Assembly (NCBI RefSeq): GCF_004123675.1
Contig: NZ_CP035417.1
Coordinates: 3,897,501-3,961,500 of the forward strand
Source: Leisingera sp. NJS204
GTDB lineage: Bacteria > Pseudomonadota > Alphaproteobacteria > Rhodobacterales > Rhodobacteraceae
Direction of reading: 5' to 3'
Length of the DNA: 64,000 nt
A program made the translations under genes and the position numbers. The notes under the pieces are model-generated. The model worked only from the letters and a program-made list of their open reading frames with translations, ran no database searches and was not told the DNA's origin. This document shows, one piece after another, positions 52,658 to 61,169 of this stretch. Positions within the stretch are counted from its first letter, which is position 1; each line of letters starts with the position of its first letter.

Positions 52658-54163
52658 TCATTGCATCAGCATCAGCGGCAGCAGCGTGATAATCGGGAAG
52701 GCAACCAGAATGACCACCCGGATAAGATCAGAGGCAACAAAGAACATCACCGCCTTGTAAGTGTCGATCATCTTGGTCTTACGGTCCATTGCGCTGATGA
52801 TGAACAGGTTCATGCCCACTGGCGGGGTGATCAGGCCGACCTCGACCACGATCAGCACCAGGATCCCGAACCAGATAGCGACATATTCCGCCTCGATCCG
52901 GTTCACCCGGCCTTCGGTCACCCGGATGCCTAGCTCTTTCATCTGCTCGCGGGTGAGTTCCGCTCCGGCCGCAATGGCGTCCTTGATCGAGGCGAGCATC
53001 TCTGCCCCCATCCCTTCAGGCACGCCAGCCTTCAGCACATCCATCGCTGCATCCGCCTGCATTGCTGGCAGCGACAGCAGACCGAAGTCCATCGCCGAGA
53101 TCACCGGAAAGAAGATCGGGATCGTCAGCAGGATCATCGACAGCGAATCCATCAGGCAGCCGAAGACCAAGTAGAATCCCAGGATCAGTGCCAGCACCAT
53201 CCAAGGACTAAGACCCTGGCTCACAACGTAATCAGCCAATTCCTGCGGTACTTTTGTGAGCGCCAGGAAACCATTGTAGAAACCAGCACCCAGCACGATG
53301 AAGAAAATCATCGCAGTGGACCGCGCTGTTACCAAAAAGCTGTCAGCCAGTGTTTCGCGGTTCAGCCCGCCATTGGTCCAGGCGATGAAGCCGGTGCCAA
53401 ATGCGCCCACGGCTGCACCCTCGGTCGGGGTGAACCATCCCAGATAGATGCCGCCCACCACCAGGCCGAACACCAGAAGCACCGGCCAGACATGTACCAG
53501 CGCGGCAAAACGCTCGCGCATCGGAACTGGCGGGCGGGTGCCGGCACTTTCCGGGAACAGGCGCACATAGACCGAGATTGCAATTACATAACCCAAAGCT
53601 GCCAGCAGGCCCGGAATGAAGGCTGACAGGAACAGCTTGGCGATGTTCTGCTCGGTCAGGATTGCATAGATGACCAGCACAACAGAAGGCGGGATCAAGA
53701 TGCCCAGCGTGCCGCCCGCCGCCAGTGTCGCGGTCGAAAATCCGCCGGCATAGCCGTATTGCTTCAGCTCCGGCAGCGCGACCCGGCCCATCGTGGCCGC
53801 GGTGGCCAAGGACGAGCCGCAGATCGCACCAAAGCCTGCGCAGGCGCCGATGGCCGCCATCGCAACCCCGCCCTTGCGGTGGCCGAGGAATCCTTCAGCC
53901 GCTTTGAACAACGCGGTGGACATGCCGCCCAGCGTCGCGAAATGCCCCATCAGCAGGAACATCGGCACAATGGTCAGCGAATAGGAGGAGAAGGTCGAAT
54001 AGGTTTCGCTTTTCAGCCGCCCGAACGCAACCTGGGTGCCGTCCGTGACCCAGATCAGCCCGCCAAGGCCAACCAGAAACATCGAAAGCCCGATAGGCAC
54101 CCGCAGAAAGATCAGCAGCATCAGAACCGGGAAGGAGGCGATGCCAATTTCAAGAGCCGTCAC
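52658..54163 (-). CDS. dctM: TRAP transporter large permease
   Basis: 501 residues from GTG 54163 (GTGA overlap with dctQ). Multiple transmembrane helices and the DctM signatures FGAICGSSLATAATMGRVALPEL, GTLGILIPPSVVLVIYAI, GWFTPTEGAAVGAFG and VGLITPPVGMNLF. Odd: residues about 358-428 are a hydrophilic insert (MQADAAMDVLKAGVPEGMGAEM, LTREQMKELGIRV) absent from standard ~430-residue DctM. It would form the ion-coupled import channel for the DctP ligand. Confidence 0.92.
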   Translation of the reverse strand: MTALEIGIASFPVLMLLIFLRVPIGLSMFLVGLGGLIWVTDGTQVAFGRLKSETYSTFSSYSLTIVPMFLLMGHFATLGGMSTALFKAAEGFLGHRKGGVAMAAIGACAGFGAICGSSLATAATMGRVALPELKQYGYAGGFSTATLAAGGTLGILIPPSVVLVIYAILTEQNIAKLFLSAFIPGLLAALGYVIAISVYVRLFPESAGTRPPVPMRERFAALVHVWPVLLVFGLVVGGIYLGWFTPTEGAAVGAFGTGFIAWTNGGLNRETLADSFLVTARSTAMIFFIVLGAGFYNGFLALTKVPQELADYVVSQGLSPWMVLALILGFYLVFGCLMDSLSMILLTIPIFFPVISAMDFGLLSLPAMQADAAMDVLKAGVPEGMGAEMLASIKDAIAAGAELTREQMKELGIRVTEGRVNRIEAEYVAIWFGILVLIVVEVGLITPPVGMNLFIISAMDRKTKMIDTYKAVMFFVASDLIRVVILVAFPIITLLPLMLMQ

Positions 54164-54741
54164 TGTTCGCCCTCCACGCCGTCCCAGATCAGGATCCGGC
54201 CGGTAAAAAATTCGATGGTGCGGATTGCACCCATGTAGAGACCCACAATCGCGGCGACGACAGCCGCCACCATGCTGACGCCGTAGGCCCACCAAACCGG
54301 AAACTCGAGCAGGAAGGAGGTCTCGCCATTGGAGAACTTGCTCGCAAGCCCAGCCCCCAGCCGCCAGGCGATAAGAATCAGCGCCGCGGCAAAGACAATT
54401 TCGGTCACCATCCGCAAAAACCGGTTCACTCCGCGCGGAAACGTATTGGCCACCACATCAACCGAGGCATGCCCCGCGGTGATCTGGCACAGCGGCAGAA
54501 AGGCGAAGATCGCAAAGGCCACACCGGCCTCGACCAGTTCAAAGTCGCCATTGACCGGCCCGACCCAGCCGGTCATCCACTTTGAGAACCCCGGCGCAAT
54601 CCGCTCCATCAAATCGCCATGGAAGACACCGTTGAGCAAACGCCCAGCGATCGAAACACATGTCAAAATGATCAGAAGAGTGAGGACCGCACCGCCCAGG
54701 TAGGCCATGGATTTGGCCAGCCGCATCATGAGCTTGTGCAT
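54160..54741 (-). CDS. dctQ: TRAP transporter small permease
   Basis: 193 residues with four hydrophobic segments (SMAYLGGAVLTLLIILTC, VEAGVAFAIFAFLPLCQI, IVFAAALILIAWRLGAG, WAYGVSMVAAVVAAIVGLYMG). The position between dctP and dctM, the GTGA overlap with dctM and the ITAGHASVDVVANTFPR segment fit DctQ. Longer than many DctQ (about 160). Confidence 0.88.
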   Translation of the reverse strand: MHKLMMRLAKSMAYLGGAVLTLLIILTCVSIAGRLLNGVFHGDLMERIAPGFSKWMTGWVGPVNGDFELVEAGVAFAIFAFLPLCQITAGHASVDVVANTFPRGVNRFLRMVTEIVFAAALILIAWRLGAGLASKFSNGETSFLLEFPVWWAYGVSMVAAVVAAIVGLYMGAIRTIEFFTGRILIWDGVEGEQ

Positions 54742-54768
54742 TATTCAGTTGCCTTATTCCGGTATGCA

Positions 54769-54800
54769 AAGGGCCGCAGTGCCAATGCCGTGCGGCCCTT
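54769..54800 (-). terminator. Intercistronic hairpin between dctP and dctQ
   Basis: AAGGGCCGCA (54769-54778) and TGCGGCCCTT (54791-54800) form a 10 bp stem with a 12-base loop. TRAP operons need far more DctP than permease, and such hairpins often stabilise or attenuate the message. No U run. Confidence 0.5.
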
Positions 54801-54822
54801 CACTTTTATCAATCAAAACGCC

Positions 54823-55866
54823 TTACTGATACTGCGGCGTGTATTTCTCGATCAGCCCGCTGGCTTCTTCGATCAGCGCATTGCCGTCGATACCCTTTTC
54901 GGCCATGTCGGCGATCCACTTGTCGTAGATCGGCTGCGAGCGTTCACGCCAGACGGCAGTCTGTTCTTCGTCCAGGGTGATCACAGTGTTGCCCAGATCC
55001 AGCGCCATCTCGCGTGAGGGACCATCCGAATCCGCCTGGGTGCCGCCGGCAAAGACCGAGAATTCCAAGCCGGAGTTTTCGTCGATCGCCTTCTTCAGGT
55101 CATCCGGCAGGCTCTCATACTTCTCTTTGTTCATCGCCAGAACAAAGGTCAGCGTATACAGCGCCTTGCCAGTGAACTCAGTGTGGTTCTCCACCAGCTC
55201 CGGGACCTTCAGCGCCGCCGTCACTTCCCACGGAATGGTGGTGCCGTCGATCACGCCCTTGGACAGGCCTTCCGGAATAGCCGGAACCGGCATCCCCACC
55301 GGGGTTGCACCCAGCTCAGTCAGCAATGCGTTGACCGACCGGCCACCGCCGCGGATCTTCATGCCTTCCAGATCTTCAGGCGTTTCCACCGGGTCGGCGG
55401 TGTGGATTAAGCCGGGTCCATGCACCCAGGTGCCCAGAATGTGGACATCCTTGAACTCGGTGTCCTTCATGTGCTTGTCGAACATTTCCCAATAGGCGTG
55501 CGACACGGCGCGCGCATTGGTCATCATGAATGGCAGCTCGAACACTTCGGTTGAAGGGTAGCGGCCCGGGGTATAGCCTACTACGGTCCAGACGATATCC
55601 GCCACGCCATCAATGGCCTGATCCATCAGCTCAGGCGGCTTGCCCCCCAGTTGCATCGACGGGAAGCGATCAACCTTGATGCGCCCGCCCGAGGATTCCT
55701 CGACGTTGTCCGCCCAAACATCCAGGATCAGTTTCGGCACGTTTGCCTGTGCCGGCAGGAACTGGTGCAGTTTCAGGGTCACCTCCTGAGCAAATGCCGG
55801 CATTGCGCCGAACATTGCCAAGGCCGCTGCCCCCGCTGCCCCCAATAGCTTTCTCCGAGTAGTCAT
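54823..55866 (-). CDS. dctP: TRAP transporter substrate-binding protein
   Basis: 347 residues. The N-terminus MTTRRKLLGAAGAAALAMFGAMPAFA is a signal peptide with twin Arg (TRRKLL), so Tat export is possible. The body is a DctP-type solute receptor (VTLKLHQFLPAQANVPKLIL, GMKIRGGGRSVNALLTELGATPVGMP, VAEIPEGLSKGVIDGTTIPWE). The conserved Arg of GMKIRGGGRS is the carboxylate clamp of the family. The start is the signal-sequence Met; a strong RBS GGGAGGAC lies upstream. Ligand not predictable. Confidence 0.93.
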   Translation of the reverse strand: MTTRRKLLGAAGAAALAMFGAMPAFAQEVTLKLHQFLPAQANVPKLILDVWADNVEESSGGRIKVDRFPSMQLGGKPPELMDQAIDGVADIVWTVVGYTPGRYPSTEVFELPFMMTNARAVSHAYWEMFDKHMKDTEFKDVHILGTWVHGPGLIHTADPVETPEDLEGMKIRGGGRSVNALLTELGATPVGMPVPAIPEGLSKGVIDGTTIPWEVTAALKVPELVENHTEFTGKALYTLTFVLAMNKEKYESLPDDLKKAIDENSGLEFSVFAGGTQADSDGPSREMALDLGNTVITLDEEQTAVWRERSQPIYDKWIADMAEKGIDGNALIEEASGLIEKYTPQYQ

Positions 55867-56192
55867 GTCTGTCCTCCCTTAGACCAAATTATTTGCAGGG
55901 CCCGCCGCTCTCGCAACATTACTGCGGCAGATGGCAGAATTCTTTCCGTATCCGCCACCAAGGCCCCTCGCAGGGTTCGTTTTACGAACCAGTTGCCCCC
56001 CTGCTATTAGGTGCATTTGTAACTATCAACAGCGGATCATGCATTTTCCACTCATGAAATCTGCCTGCGCTTCCTGAACTCAGACAAGTTTCACAGCTTA
56101 TATGTTACAAAGCCCCCCGCACTCACATTCAAATTGATACATATTAAGATGGCCGCATGGCAACAAAAATCATGGCTTTGCGCCGCCTTACG
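55867..56192. other. dctP upstream region
   Basis: 326 bp without a gene between dctP and the fumarylacetoacetate-hydrolase-family gene. It contains the palindrome at 55974-55990 and lower-GC stretches expected of the dctP promoter. I see no certain -35/-10 pair. Confidence 0.4.
55974..55990. promoter_or_regulatory. Operator-like palindrome upstream of dctP
   Basis: GGTTCGT-TTT-ACGAACC is a perfect 7 bp inverted repeat with a 3-base centre, 108 bp upstream of the dctP start. Similar sequences are operators of IclR-type and related regulators, but no such gene is in the window. Confidence 0.45.
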
Positions 56193-56891
56193 TCATTCCG
56201 CAGCAGCCAGCGTCAAGTCGACCTGCGGCAGCCCATCAACCCCGCCGCGCATCCGGTCGCCTGCCCGAACGGCTCCAACACCGGCCGGCGTTCCAGTCAG
56301 AATCACATCTCCGGGCCGCAAGTGATAAAAGCCGGACAGATGACAGATAATCTCCTCAACGGACCAGATCATTTCCTCCAGCGCGGCGTCCTGCCGGATC
56401 TCCCCGTTCACCTCCAGCCAAATGCGCCGGCCAGGCGGACTGCCCCAATCTGCTGCCCGGGCCAGCGGCGCAAACACCGCCCCGTTCTCCAGATCCTTGC
56501 CCAGATCCCAGGGGCGTTGTTTCTGCCGCTCACGGATCTGCAGGTCGCGGCGGGTCATATCCAGCGCACATCCATAGCCAAAGACAGCAGCCTTCGCCTC
56601 TTCGGCGGATGCTTGGAACACCGGCGCACCAATCGCCACAGACAGCTCCATCTCATAGTGGAAGTTTTCAGTCCCCGGCGGATAGGGCACAACCGCGCCC
56701 GTCAGCACCGCATTGACCGCCGTCTTGGTGAAGTAAAATGGCGCCTCGCGGTCCACTTCATTGCCCATTTCGGCAGCATGAGCCGCGTAATTGCGCCCAA
56801 CGCAGAAAATCCGCCCGATCTGGTATCCAGCCGGTTCTCCGGCGACCGGAATCACCGGTGCTTCCTGCAATGTGAACAGAATCTCACCCAT
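56193..56891 (-). CDS. Fumarylacetoacetate hydrolase family protein
   Basis: 232 residues from MGEILFTLQE, with GAAGGATT ahead; a start 15 bp earlier is less likely. IFCVGRNYAAHAAEMGNE, FYFTKTAVNAVL, FHYEMELSVAIG (metal Glu-x-Glu), YGCALDMTRRDLQ and PGDVILTGTPAGVGAV are the conserved FAH elements. Members cleave C-C bonds of acyl-pyruvates in aromatic and amino-acid breakdown. Its position beside a TRAP operon suggests a linked catabolic role, not proven. Confidence 0.9.
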   Translation of the reverse strand: MGEILFTLQEAPVIPVAGEPAGYQIGRIFCVGRNYAAHAAEMGNEVDREAPFYFTKTAVNAVLTGAVVPYPPGTENFHYEMELSVAIGAPVFQASAEEAKAAVFGYGCALDMTRRDLQIRERQKQRPWDLGKDLENGAVFAPLARAADWGSPPGRRIWLEVNGEIRQDAALEEMIWSVEEIICHLSGFYHLRPGDVILTGTPAGVGAVRAGDRMRGGVDGLPQVDLTLAAAE

Positions 56892-56999
56892 CAAAGAATC
56901 CTTCAAACCTCGGCAGATTCAGGCTGCCTCACCAAGTCAGAACCGCAATCCAACAGCCTGTAAACCCCGCTTTCGGCTTGAATGCCCTGCACATGGCTC

Positions 57000-57065
57000 T
57001 CCAGCACATTCCTGATCTTCACTTCCGATGAATACTGCTTGCGCGTCGCGCGTTTGATGCAAAAC
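57000..57065 (-). pseudogene. Possible IS3-type transposase N-terminal scrap
   Basis: The minus strand reads KRATRKQYSSEVKIRNVLES, close to the start of IS3-type transposase subunits (KQYSSEEKIRIVLEG). About 20 residues, after which the match is lost. Confidence 0.35.
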
Positions 57066-57117
57066 CTCCCCCAATGAAGTGGTCCGCGCCTATGTTTAGG
57101 AATGCGGAGGACCATAG

Positions 57118-57478
57118 ATGGCTAAAGGAGACCGAAGCCCGAAGCCCGAAGCCCGAAGCCCGAAGCCCGAAGCCCGAAGCCCGAAGCCCGAAGCCCGAAG
57201 CCCGAAGCCCGAAGCCCGAAGAGATTGACGTGAAGTTGCGGCAAATTGAAGTCCTTATGGGGCAAGGCATGCCCCGGATTGATGCAATCCGTCAGGTCTG
57301 TGTGACTGAACAAACGTACTACGGTTGGAAGAAATAGTACGGCGGTATGGGCACAGAGCAGCTTAAGGAACTGAAGCGGCTTCAGAAGGAGATCGAGCGC
57401 TTGAGTAGGGCGGTATCGGACCTGACGTTGGACAAATTGATCCTGTCCGAGGCCGCAAAGGAAGCGAAGAGCGTCCCG
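57118..57478 (+). pseudogene. IS3 family orfA, broken by repeat expansion and a stop
   Basis: From ATG 57118 the frame reads MAKGDRSPKPEA into a 7 bp tandem repeat (57132-57221). After the repeat the orfA body continues in another frame: KPEEIDVKLRQIEVLMGQGMPRIDAIRQVC, TEQTYYGWKK, then TAG, then YGGMGTEQLKELKRLQKEI, ending LTLDKLILSEAAKEAK. The repeat length puts the start ATG out of frame with the body, and TAG replaces the expected CAG after WKK. The gene cannot be functional. Confidence 0.75.
57132..57221 (+). repeat. Heptanucleotide tandem repeat, 12.9 copies
   Basis: CCGAAGC repeated 12 times without change plus six bases of a thirteenth (90 bp). Each unit adds 7 bp, so copy-number changes shift frame. 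It lies between the start and body of IS3 orfA. Confidence 0.95.
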
Positions 57479-57521
57479 GAAACATTCATCAGACCGTTTC
57501 AGCCCTGAACGGGCGGAGCCC

Positions 57522-57718
57522 CTGAGCCCCTCGCGCTGCCATGCTTGCATTGATTTTGTGAGCAGCCAAATGAAGGTTTCCGAGCGTCGCGTTTGCCGCG
57601 TCCTGGGCCAGCACCGGTCCACACAGAGACGAGAGCCGGTTGGTCGGGCTGACGAAGACCATCCGGTTGCGGACATGATCGAGCTGACACGTCAGTATGA
57701 CGATACGGCTTCGCCGCA
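57522..57718 (+). pseudogene. IS3 family orfB N-terminal remnant
   Basis: LSPSRCHACIDFVSSQMKVSERRVCRVLGQHRSTQRREP and GRADEDHPVADMIELTRQYDDT are the N-terminal integrase-domain region of IS3 orfB (ERRACRVLGQ type). It starts close to the end of orfA but lacks the rest of the catalytic core, and at about 57715 it joins the IS21 fragment. Confidence 0.7.
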
Positions 57719-57980
57719 GTGTCCGGTGGACGTATGCCCAATCTGGCTGAAATGCGCGCCGCGCCGCCTCCCGGGCAGTTCCTGGAGAGACGAGCCGCTC
57801 AAGCTCGGCATCCGCCATCTCCGGCGGCAGCGGCCAGTTTAAGCCTGCCTCTTGTTCACGCTCCAGATAACCCAGCAGCGTGGTGTGGCCAATCGCCAGG
57901 CTCGCCGCCATCCGGCGGGCCGACAGGCCCTCGGCTGAAAGCCGCAGTACGTCCCGTATCTTCCGTATCCACTGCCCGGC
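57715..57980 (-). pseudogene. IS21 istA N-terminal remnant
   Basis: The minus strand reads WIRKIRDVLRLSAEGLSARRMAASLAIGHTTLLGYLEREQEAGLNWPLPPEMADAELERLV, followed by the PDWAYVHRTLRR segment of IstA. It begins near 57980 without a start codon in frame and is cut where IS3 orfB ends. Confidence 0.7.
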
Positions 57981-58199
57981 AGGCGCATACGCGCATGCTG
58001 CCTAGAGGGGGCAATCTCTTCATCGCGCTCCCTCCGGTCCCAAAAGAACCGCAAGCAGATGGCCTTGCAGCAACACGTCAGAGAAGTTGCCGGATGTGGT
58101 TGGAACGGGTGGCCGGATCACACCGGATTACGCACCCTGATACAGCTTAGCCACTGGTCCGAAATCCTGCGACCATCACTAGGGCAACTGGGTGGACAG

Positions 58200-58500
58200 T
58201 TGCTGCCCCAAGGTCAGATATCGCGGGCGAGAGCCCAGAGATACCCCTTCTTTACTTTGCTTCTGACAGGATCAGGGCCAGGAGCCGTGGTCTCGTCCCT
58301 GAAGAGCTTGGTGGGCTGTTTTGAGAATCGCCTGCTGCGCGGCATAAACCGCGGTCGTCTCATAGGCGGCTTTGCCCACCCACGCCGCCAACATGGTGCA
58401 GCCCAATTCGACGCCCAGTCGTGCATAAATTCGCACCTGCCGATGATGCGGCAGGTTGAGCACAACTCCCGGGAAGCGACCAGCAACGTAATTCTCACGG
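58200..58500 (-). pseudogene. IS66 transposase fragment
   Basis: LPHHRQVRIYARLGVELGCTMLAAWVGKAAYETTAVYAAQQAI and KKGYLWALARDI are the central part of IS66 transposases (LPLYRQ-IYAREGVELDRSTLADWVG type), but in two different frames. No ends are recognisable. Confidence 0.65.
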
Positions 58501-58509
58501 CGTCGGTGA

Positions 58510-58700
58510 TTAAAAACAGGGCACGCCTTTGAAAATATCCTGCACGCCCCAGATGATGGTGAAGATCATCACGTCAATTTCGCCGTTTCCAGCAGTGCCG
58601 ACTTCAGCTCGGCCCACTTCATGCCCTTCAGGACAGCCATGCAGAACTCCACAAAGGCCCCCAGCGCGCCATCCGACGCTACGCCGGCAAATGATTGGGC
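58510..58700 (-). pseudogene. Probable dctM (TRAP large permease) remnant
   Basis: The minus strand reads GALGAFVEFCMAVLKGMKWAELKSALLETAKLT, then a TGA, and in the next frame MIFTIIWGVQDIFKGVP. This is the DctM segment ETAKTTAMIFxI with a one-base shift. It does not match the intact dctM at 52658 closely, so it comes from another transporter. Confidence 0.5.
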
Positions 58701-58934
58701 GCATGTTTCAATACCATGGCACGCTACTTGCGGTCGCTTCAGGTTCCAAAGTCACAGAGACAATCAGTGCCTTCAGATCATCAGGCCAAGCAGATGTTCG
58801 CGCCGACCCGTTACAAATCAGAAGTATGTAAATACCTCAGTAGGGGTATCCTTGAAGCATCCCTGTGAGAAATTCCATCGCCGCAGTTACTCGCCGATCA
58901 AATGATCAGACGGTAGGTGGAGCCAACGCGCCGC

Positions 58935-60263
58935 TTACCGTCCCGCCTTGGCCCGGCGCAGCAACAGAAGCAGCCGATTGAAACTGCTGGTGATTCCTTC
59001 CGGATCTTCGCGGCCGAAAAAACCGTCCAGTTCCGGCCACAGTTTAACAGCCTTGTCCAGCACCGCGTCATTACCCTCAGCATAGAGACCGGCCCTGATC
59101 ATCACTTCCGACTGTTCATAAGCGCCCAAGAATTTGCGCACATCCTGGATTGCCGTGTTTTCATCGGCAGTGGCCGCAGCAGGCAGACTGCGGGAGACTG
59201 AGCGTGAGACGTCAATCGCCGGGAACCTGCCGCGTTCGGCGATTTCCCGGTTCAATACAATATGACCGTCCAGAACACCTCGCAGAATATCTGCAATCGG
59301 CTCATCCATGTCGGAACCGGCCACCAGGACGCTGAACACAGCAGTGATATCACCCTGCCCGTCTGCGCCAGGGCCAGCCCGCTCGCACAGGCCGGTGATC
59401 AGCGGTGTTACCGATGGAGGGTATCCGCGCAAGGCAGGTGCTTCGCCCGAAGCGGCTGAAATCTCCCGGTGCGCCTCGGCGAAACGGGTAACCGAGTCGG
59501 CTAGGAACAGCACATTCTTACCCTGATCGCGAAAATGCTCGGCAACTGTCATGGCGGCCCAGGCGCAACGGCGCCGAACCAGCGCGGACTGATCGGACGT
59601 AGCAGCCACCACAACCGCCCGGCGCATGCCATCGGGTCCCAGAACCTGTTCGACAAAGTGATTCACCTCCCGGCCGCGTTCCCCGATCAACGCCATGACC
59701 ACCACATCCGCTTCCATGCTTTGGGCCAGTTTTGCCAACAGAGACGATTTTCCGACGCCGGAGCCCGCAAAAAGACCCACCCTTTGGCCGCGCACAATCG
59801 GGAGAATCGTGTTCAATACCGCCTGCCCGGTCGCCAAACGCTCTCCCATCGGCCGCCTGCCGGCGGCTTTGGGCGGGGACGCCATCAGATCCCGCGGCGC
59901 GGATCCCGGCAGCAAGGGGCGGCCATCCAGCGGCTCCCCAAAGGGATCAATCACCCTGCCAATCCAGTGATCGCTGGGCAAAAACTCAGGCGAGGGGTGC
60001 AGCACCACCGGGTCACCGACAGCAGCGCCATCAGGCGCCCTATCAGGCAACATGCTGATATTACTTCCATTAATCTTCAGAACTTCGCCATGCAACTCGT
60101 CCTGCGGGCCGCGCCGCAGCACCAGCCGGTCACCGATCCGCGCGGCAGAAGCCAACCCGCTGACTTCGATTTCCCCGCCAGAGATCGCGGTAACCCTGCC
60201 CATCTGTGTTGCCAGGCGTTTTCCGGCTATTTGACGGGTCAGTGCTTGCAGCTCTGCTTTCAT
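58935..60263 (-). CDS. fliI: Flagellum-specific ATPase FliI
   Basis: 442 residues from ATG 60263 (MKAELQALTRQIAGKRL), chosen because GGAGG lies 9 bases upstream; starts at 60278 or 60377 would be longer than the family. Walker A GLFAGSGVGKSSLL, ALIGERGREVNHFVEQ, VLFLADSVTRFAEAHREI and the C-terminal AYEQSEVMIRAGLYAEGNDAVLDKAV are F-type/FliI features. It energises export of flagellar subunits at the basal body. It is divergent from flgB. Confidence 0.93.
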   Translation of the reverse strand: MKAELQALTRQIAGKRLATQMGRVTAISGGEIEVSGLASAARIGDRLVLRRGPQDELHGEVLKINGSNISMLPDRAPDGAAVGDPVVLHPSPEFLPSDHWIGRVIDPFGEPLDGRPLLPGSAPRDLMASPPKAAGRRPMGERLATGQAVLNTILPIVRGQRVGLFAGSGVGKSSLLAKLAQSMEADVVVMALIGERGREVNHFVEQVLGPDGMRRAVVVAATSDQSALVRRRCAWAAMTVAEHFRDQGKNVLFLADSVTRFAEAHREISAASGEAPALRGYPPSVTPLITGLCERAGPGADGQGDITAVFSVLVAGSDMDEPIADILRGVLDGHIVLNREIAERGRFPAIDVSRSVSRSLPAAATADENTAIQDVRKFLGAYEQSEVMIRAGLYAEGNDAVLDKAVKLWPELDGFFGREDPEGITSSFNRLLLLLRRAKAGR

Positions 60264-60313
60264 TGCAGCGGCCTCCATTGATGTCCTGAAAACAATTTCT
60301 AAAGGAATCGGGG

Positions 60314-60328
60314 TTAAGCCTTGATTGA
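60314..60328 (+). promoter_or_regulatory. CtrA-box-like site between fliI and flgB
   Basis: TTAA-N7-TTGA matches the CtrA site TTAA-N7-TTAA except for one base. CtrA controls motility genes in Rhodobacterales. It lies 24-38 bp before the flgB start codon and about 50 bp from fliI, so it could act on both. Confidence 0.45.
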
Positions 60329-60351
60329 AATCGATCAAGGGAGAAGCCCTG

Positions 60352-60741
60352 GTGTTCACAGAACTGAACGTATTCAAAATTTCTCACGCCATGGCAGTTC
60401 ATGCCGGGACGCGCCAGGCATTGGTGTCCCAGAACATCGCCAACGCCGATACGCCTGGTTACCACGCCAAGGACATCAAGCCATTCAAGGAAGTCTTTGC
60501 AGCCGGGGCCCGCCCGAGCAGCATGATCGCAACCCGCGGCAGCCATCTGAACGGCACCGCTGGCAACGGTATGGACTGGGCCGTCACTTCAAGCGAGGAC
60601 GGCAGCGATCCCAATGACAACTCAGTGTCTGTCGAAACCGAACTTCTAAAAGGCGTTGAAGTTTCCCGGCAGCACAAGCGGGCCTTGGCCATCTACAAAT
60701 CCTCGATGAATGTCCTGCGCGCAAGCCTTGGCAAAACCTAA
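60352..60741 (+). CDS. flgB: Flagellar basal-body rod protein FlgB
   Basis: 129 residues from GTG 60352 (VFTELNVFKISHAMAVHAGTR) behind AGGGAG; a frame from ATG 60325 would add nine unlikely residues. The signature VSQNIANADTPGYHAKDIKPFKE is that of the FlgB N-terminus, and the C-terminus (VEVSRQHKRALAIYKSSMNVLRASL) is typical. It forms the proximal rod. Confidence 0.9.
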   Translation: MFTELNVFKISHAMAVHAGTRQALVSQNIANADTPGYHAKDIKPFKEVFAAGARPSSMIATRGSHLNGTAGNGMDWAVTSSEDGSDPNDNSVSVETELLKGVEVSRQHKRALAIYKSSMNVLRASLGKT

Positions 60742-60754
60742 GGGAGGATGAGAG

Positions 60755-61147
60755 ATGAGTGAATTTTCAAGAGCCCTTTCCGTCACTGCCAGCGGTCTCA
60801 AGGCGCAAGCCTCGCGTCTGCGCCACGTGTCGGAAAACATCTCCAACGCTGACACTCCGGGCTACCGGCGCAAAACGGTGCCGTTTGAAGCGGTGCGCGA
60901 ACTGCAAACCGATGTGGAGCATGTGCGCACCGGCCGGGTCACGCTGGACCGCAGCGATCTGGAAGAAGTCTACGACCCTTCGCATCCGATGGCCGATGAA
61001 AGCGGGCATTACGACGGCTCCAATGTCGATCTGATGATCGAGATCGCCGACGCCCGTGAAGCCCAGCGAAGCTATGAAGCCAACCTGAAGATGTTCGAGC
61101 AGACCCGCACAATGTCCGCATCACTCATGGACCTATTGAGACGTTAA
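60755..61147 (+). CDS. flgC: Flagellar basal-body rod protein FlgC
   Basis: 130 residues. SVTASGLKAQASRLRHVSENISNADTPGYRRKTVPFEAV and the C-terminal SYEANLKMFEQTRTMSASLMDLLRR are diagnostic of FlgC. GGGAGGATG precedes the ATG. Forms the rod with FlgB and FlgF. Confidence 0.93.
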   Translation: MSEFSRALSVTASGLKAQASRLRHVSENISNADTPGYRRKTVPFEAVRELQTDVEHVRTGRVTLDRSDLEEVYDPSHPMADESGHYDGSNVDLMIEIADAREAQRSYEANLKMFEQTRTMSASLMDLLRR

Positions 61148-61169
61148 CCAAAACATTTGGAGATCCAGA

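Noticed and set aside
57132-57221. CRISPR array
   Set aside because: The repeat is a direct head-to-tail 7 bp unit with no spacers. No cas genes are present anywhere in the window.
57019-57270. Minus-strand frame reading 'GLRASGF' repeats
   Set aside because: It is only the translation of the 7 bp tandem repeat on the other strand.
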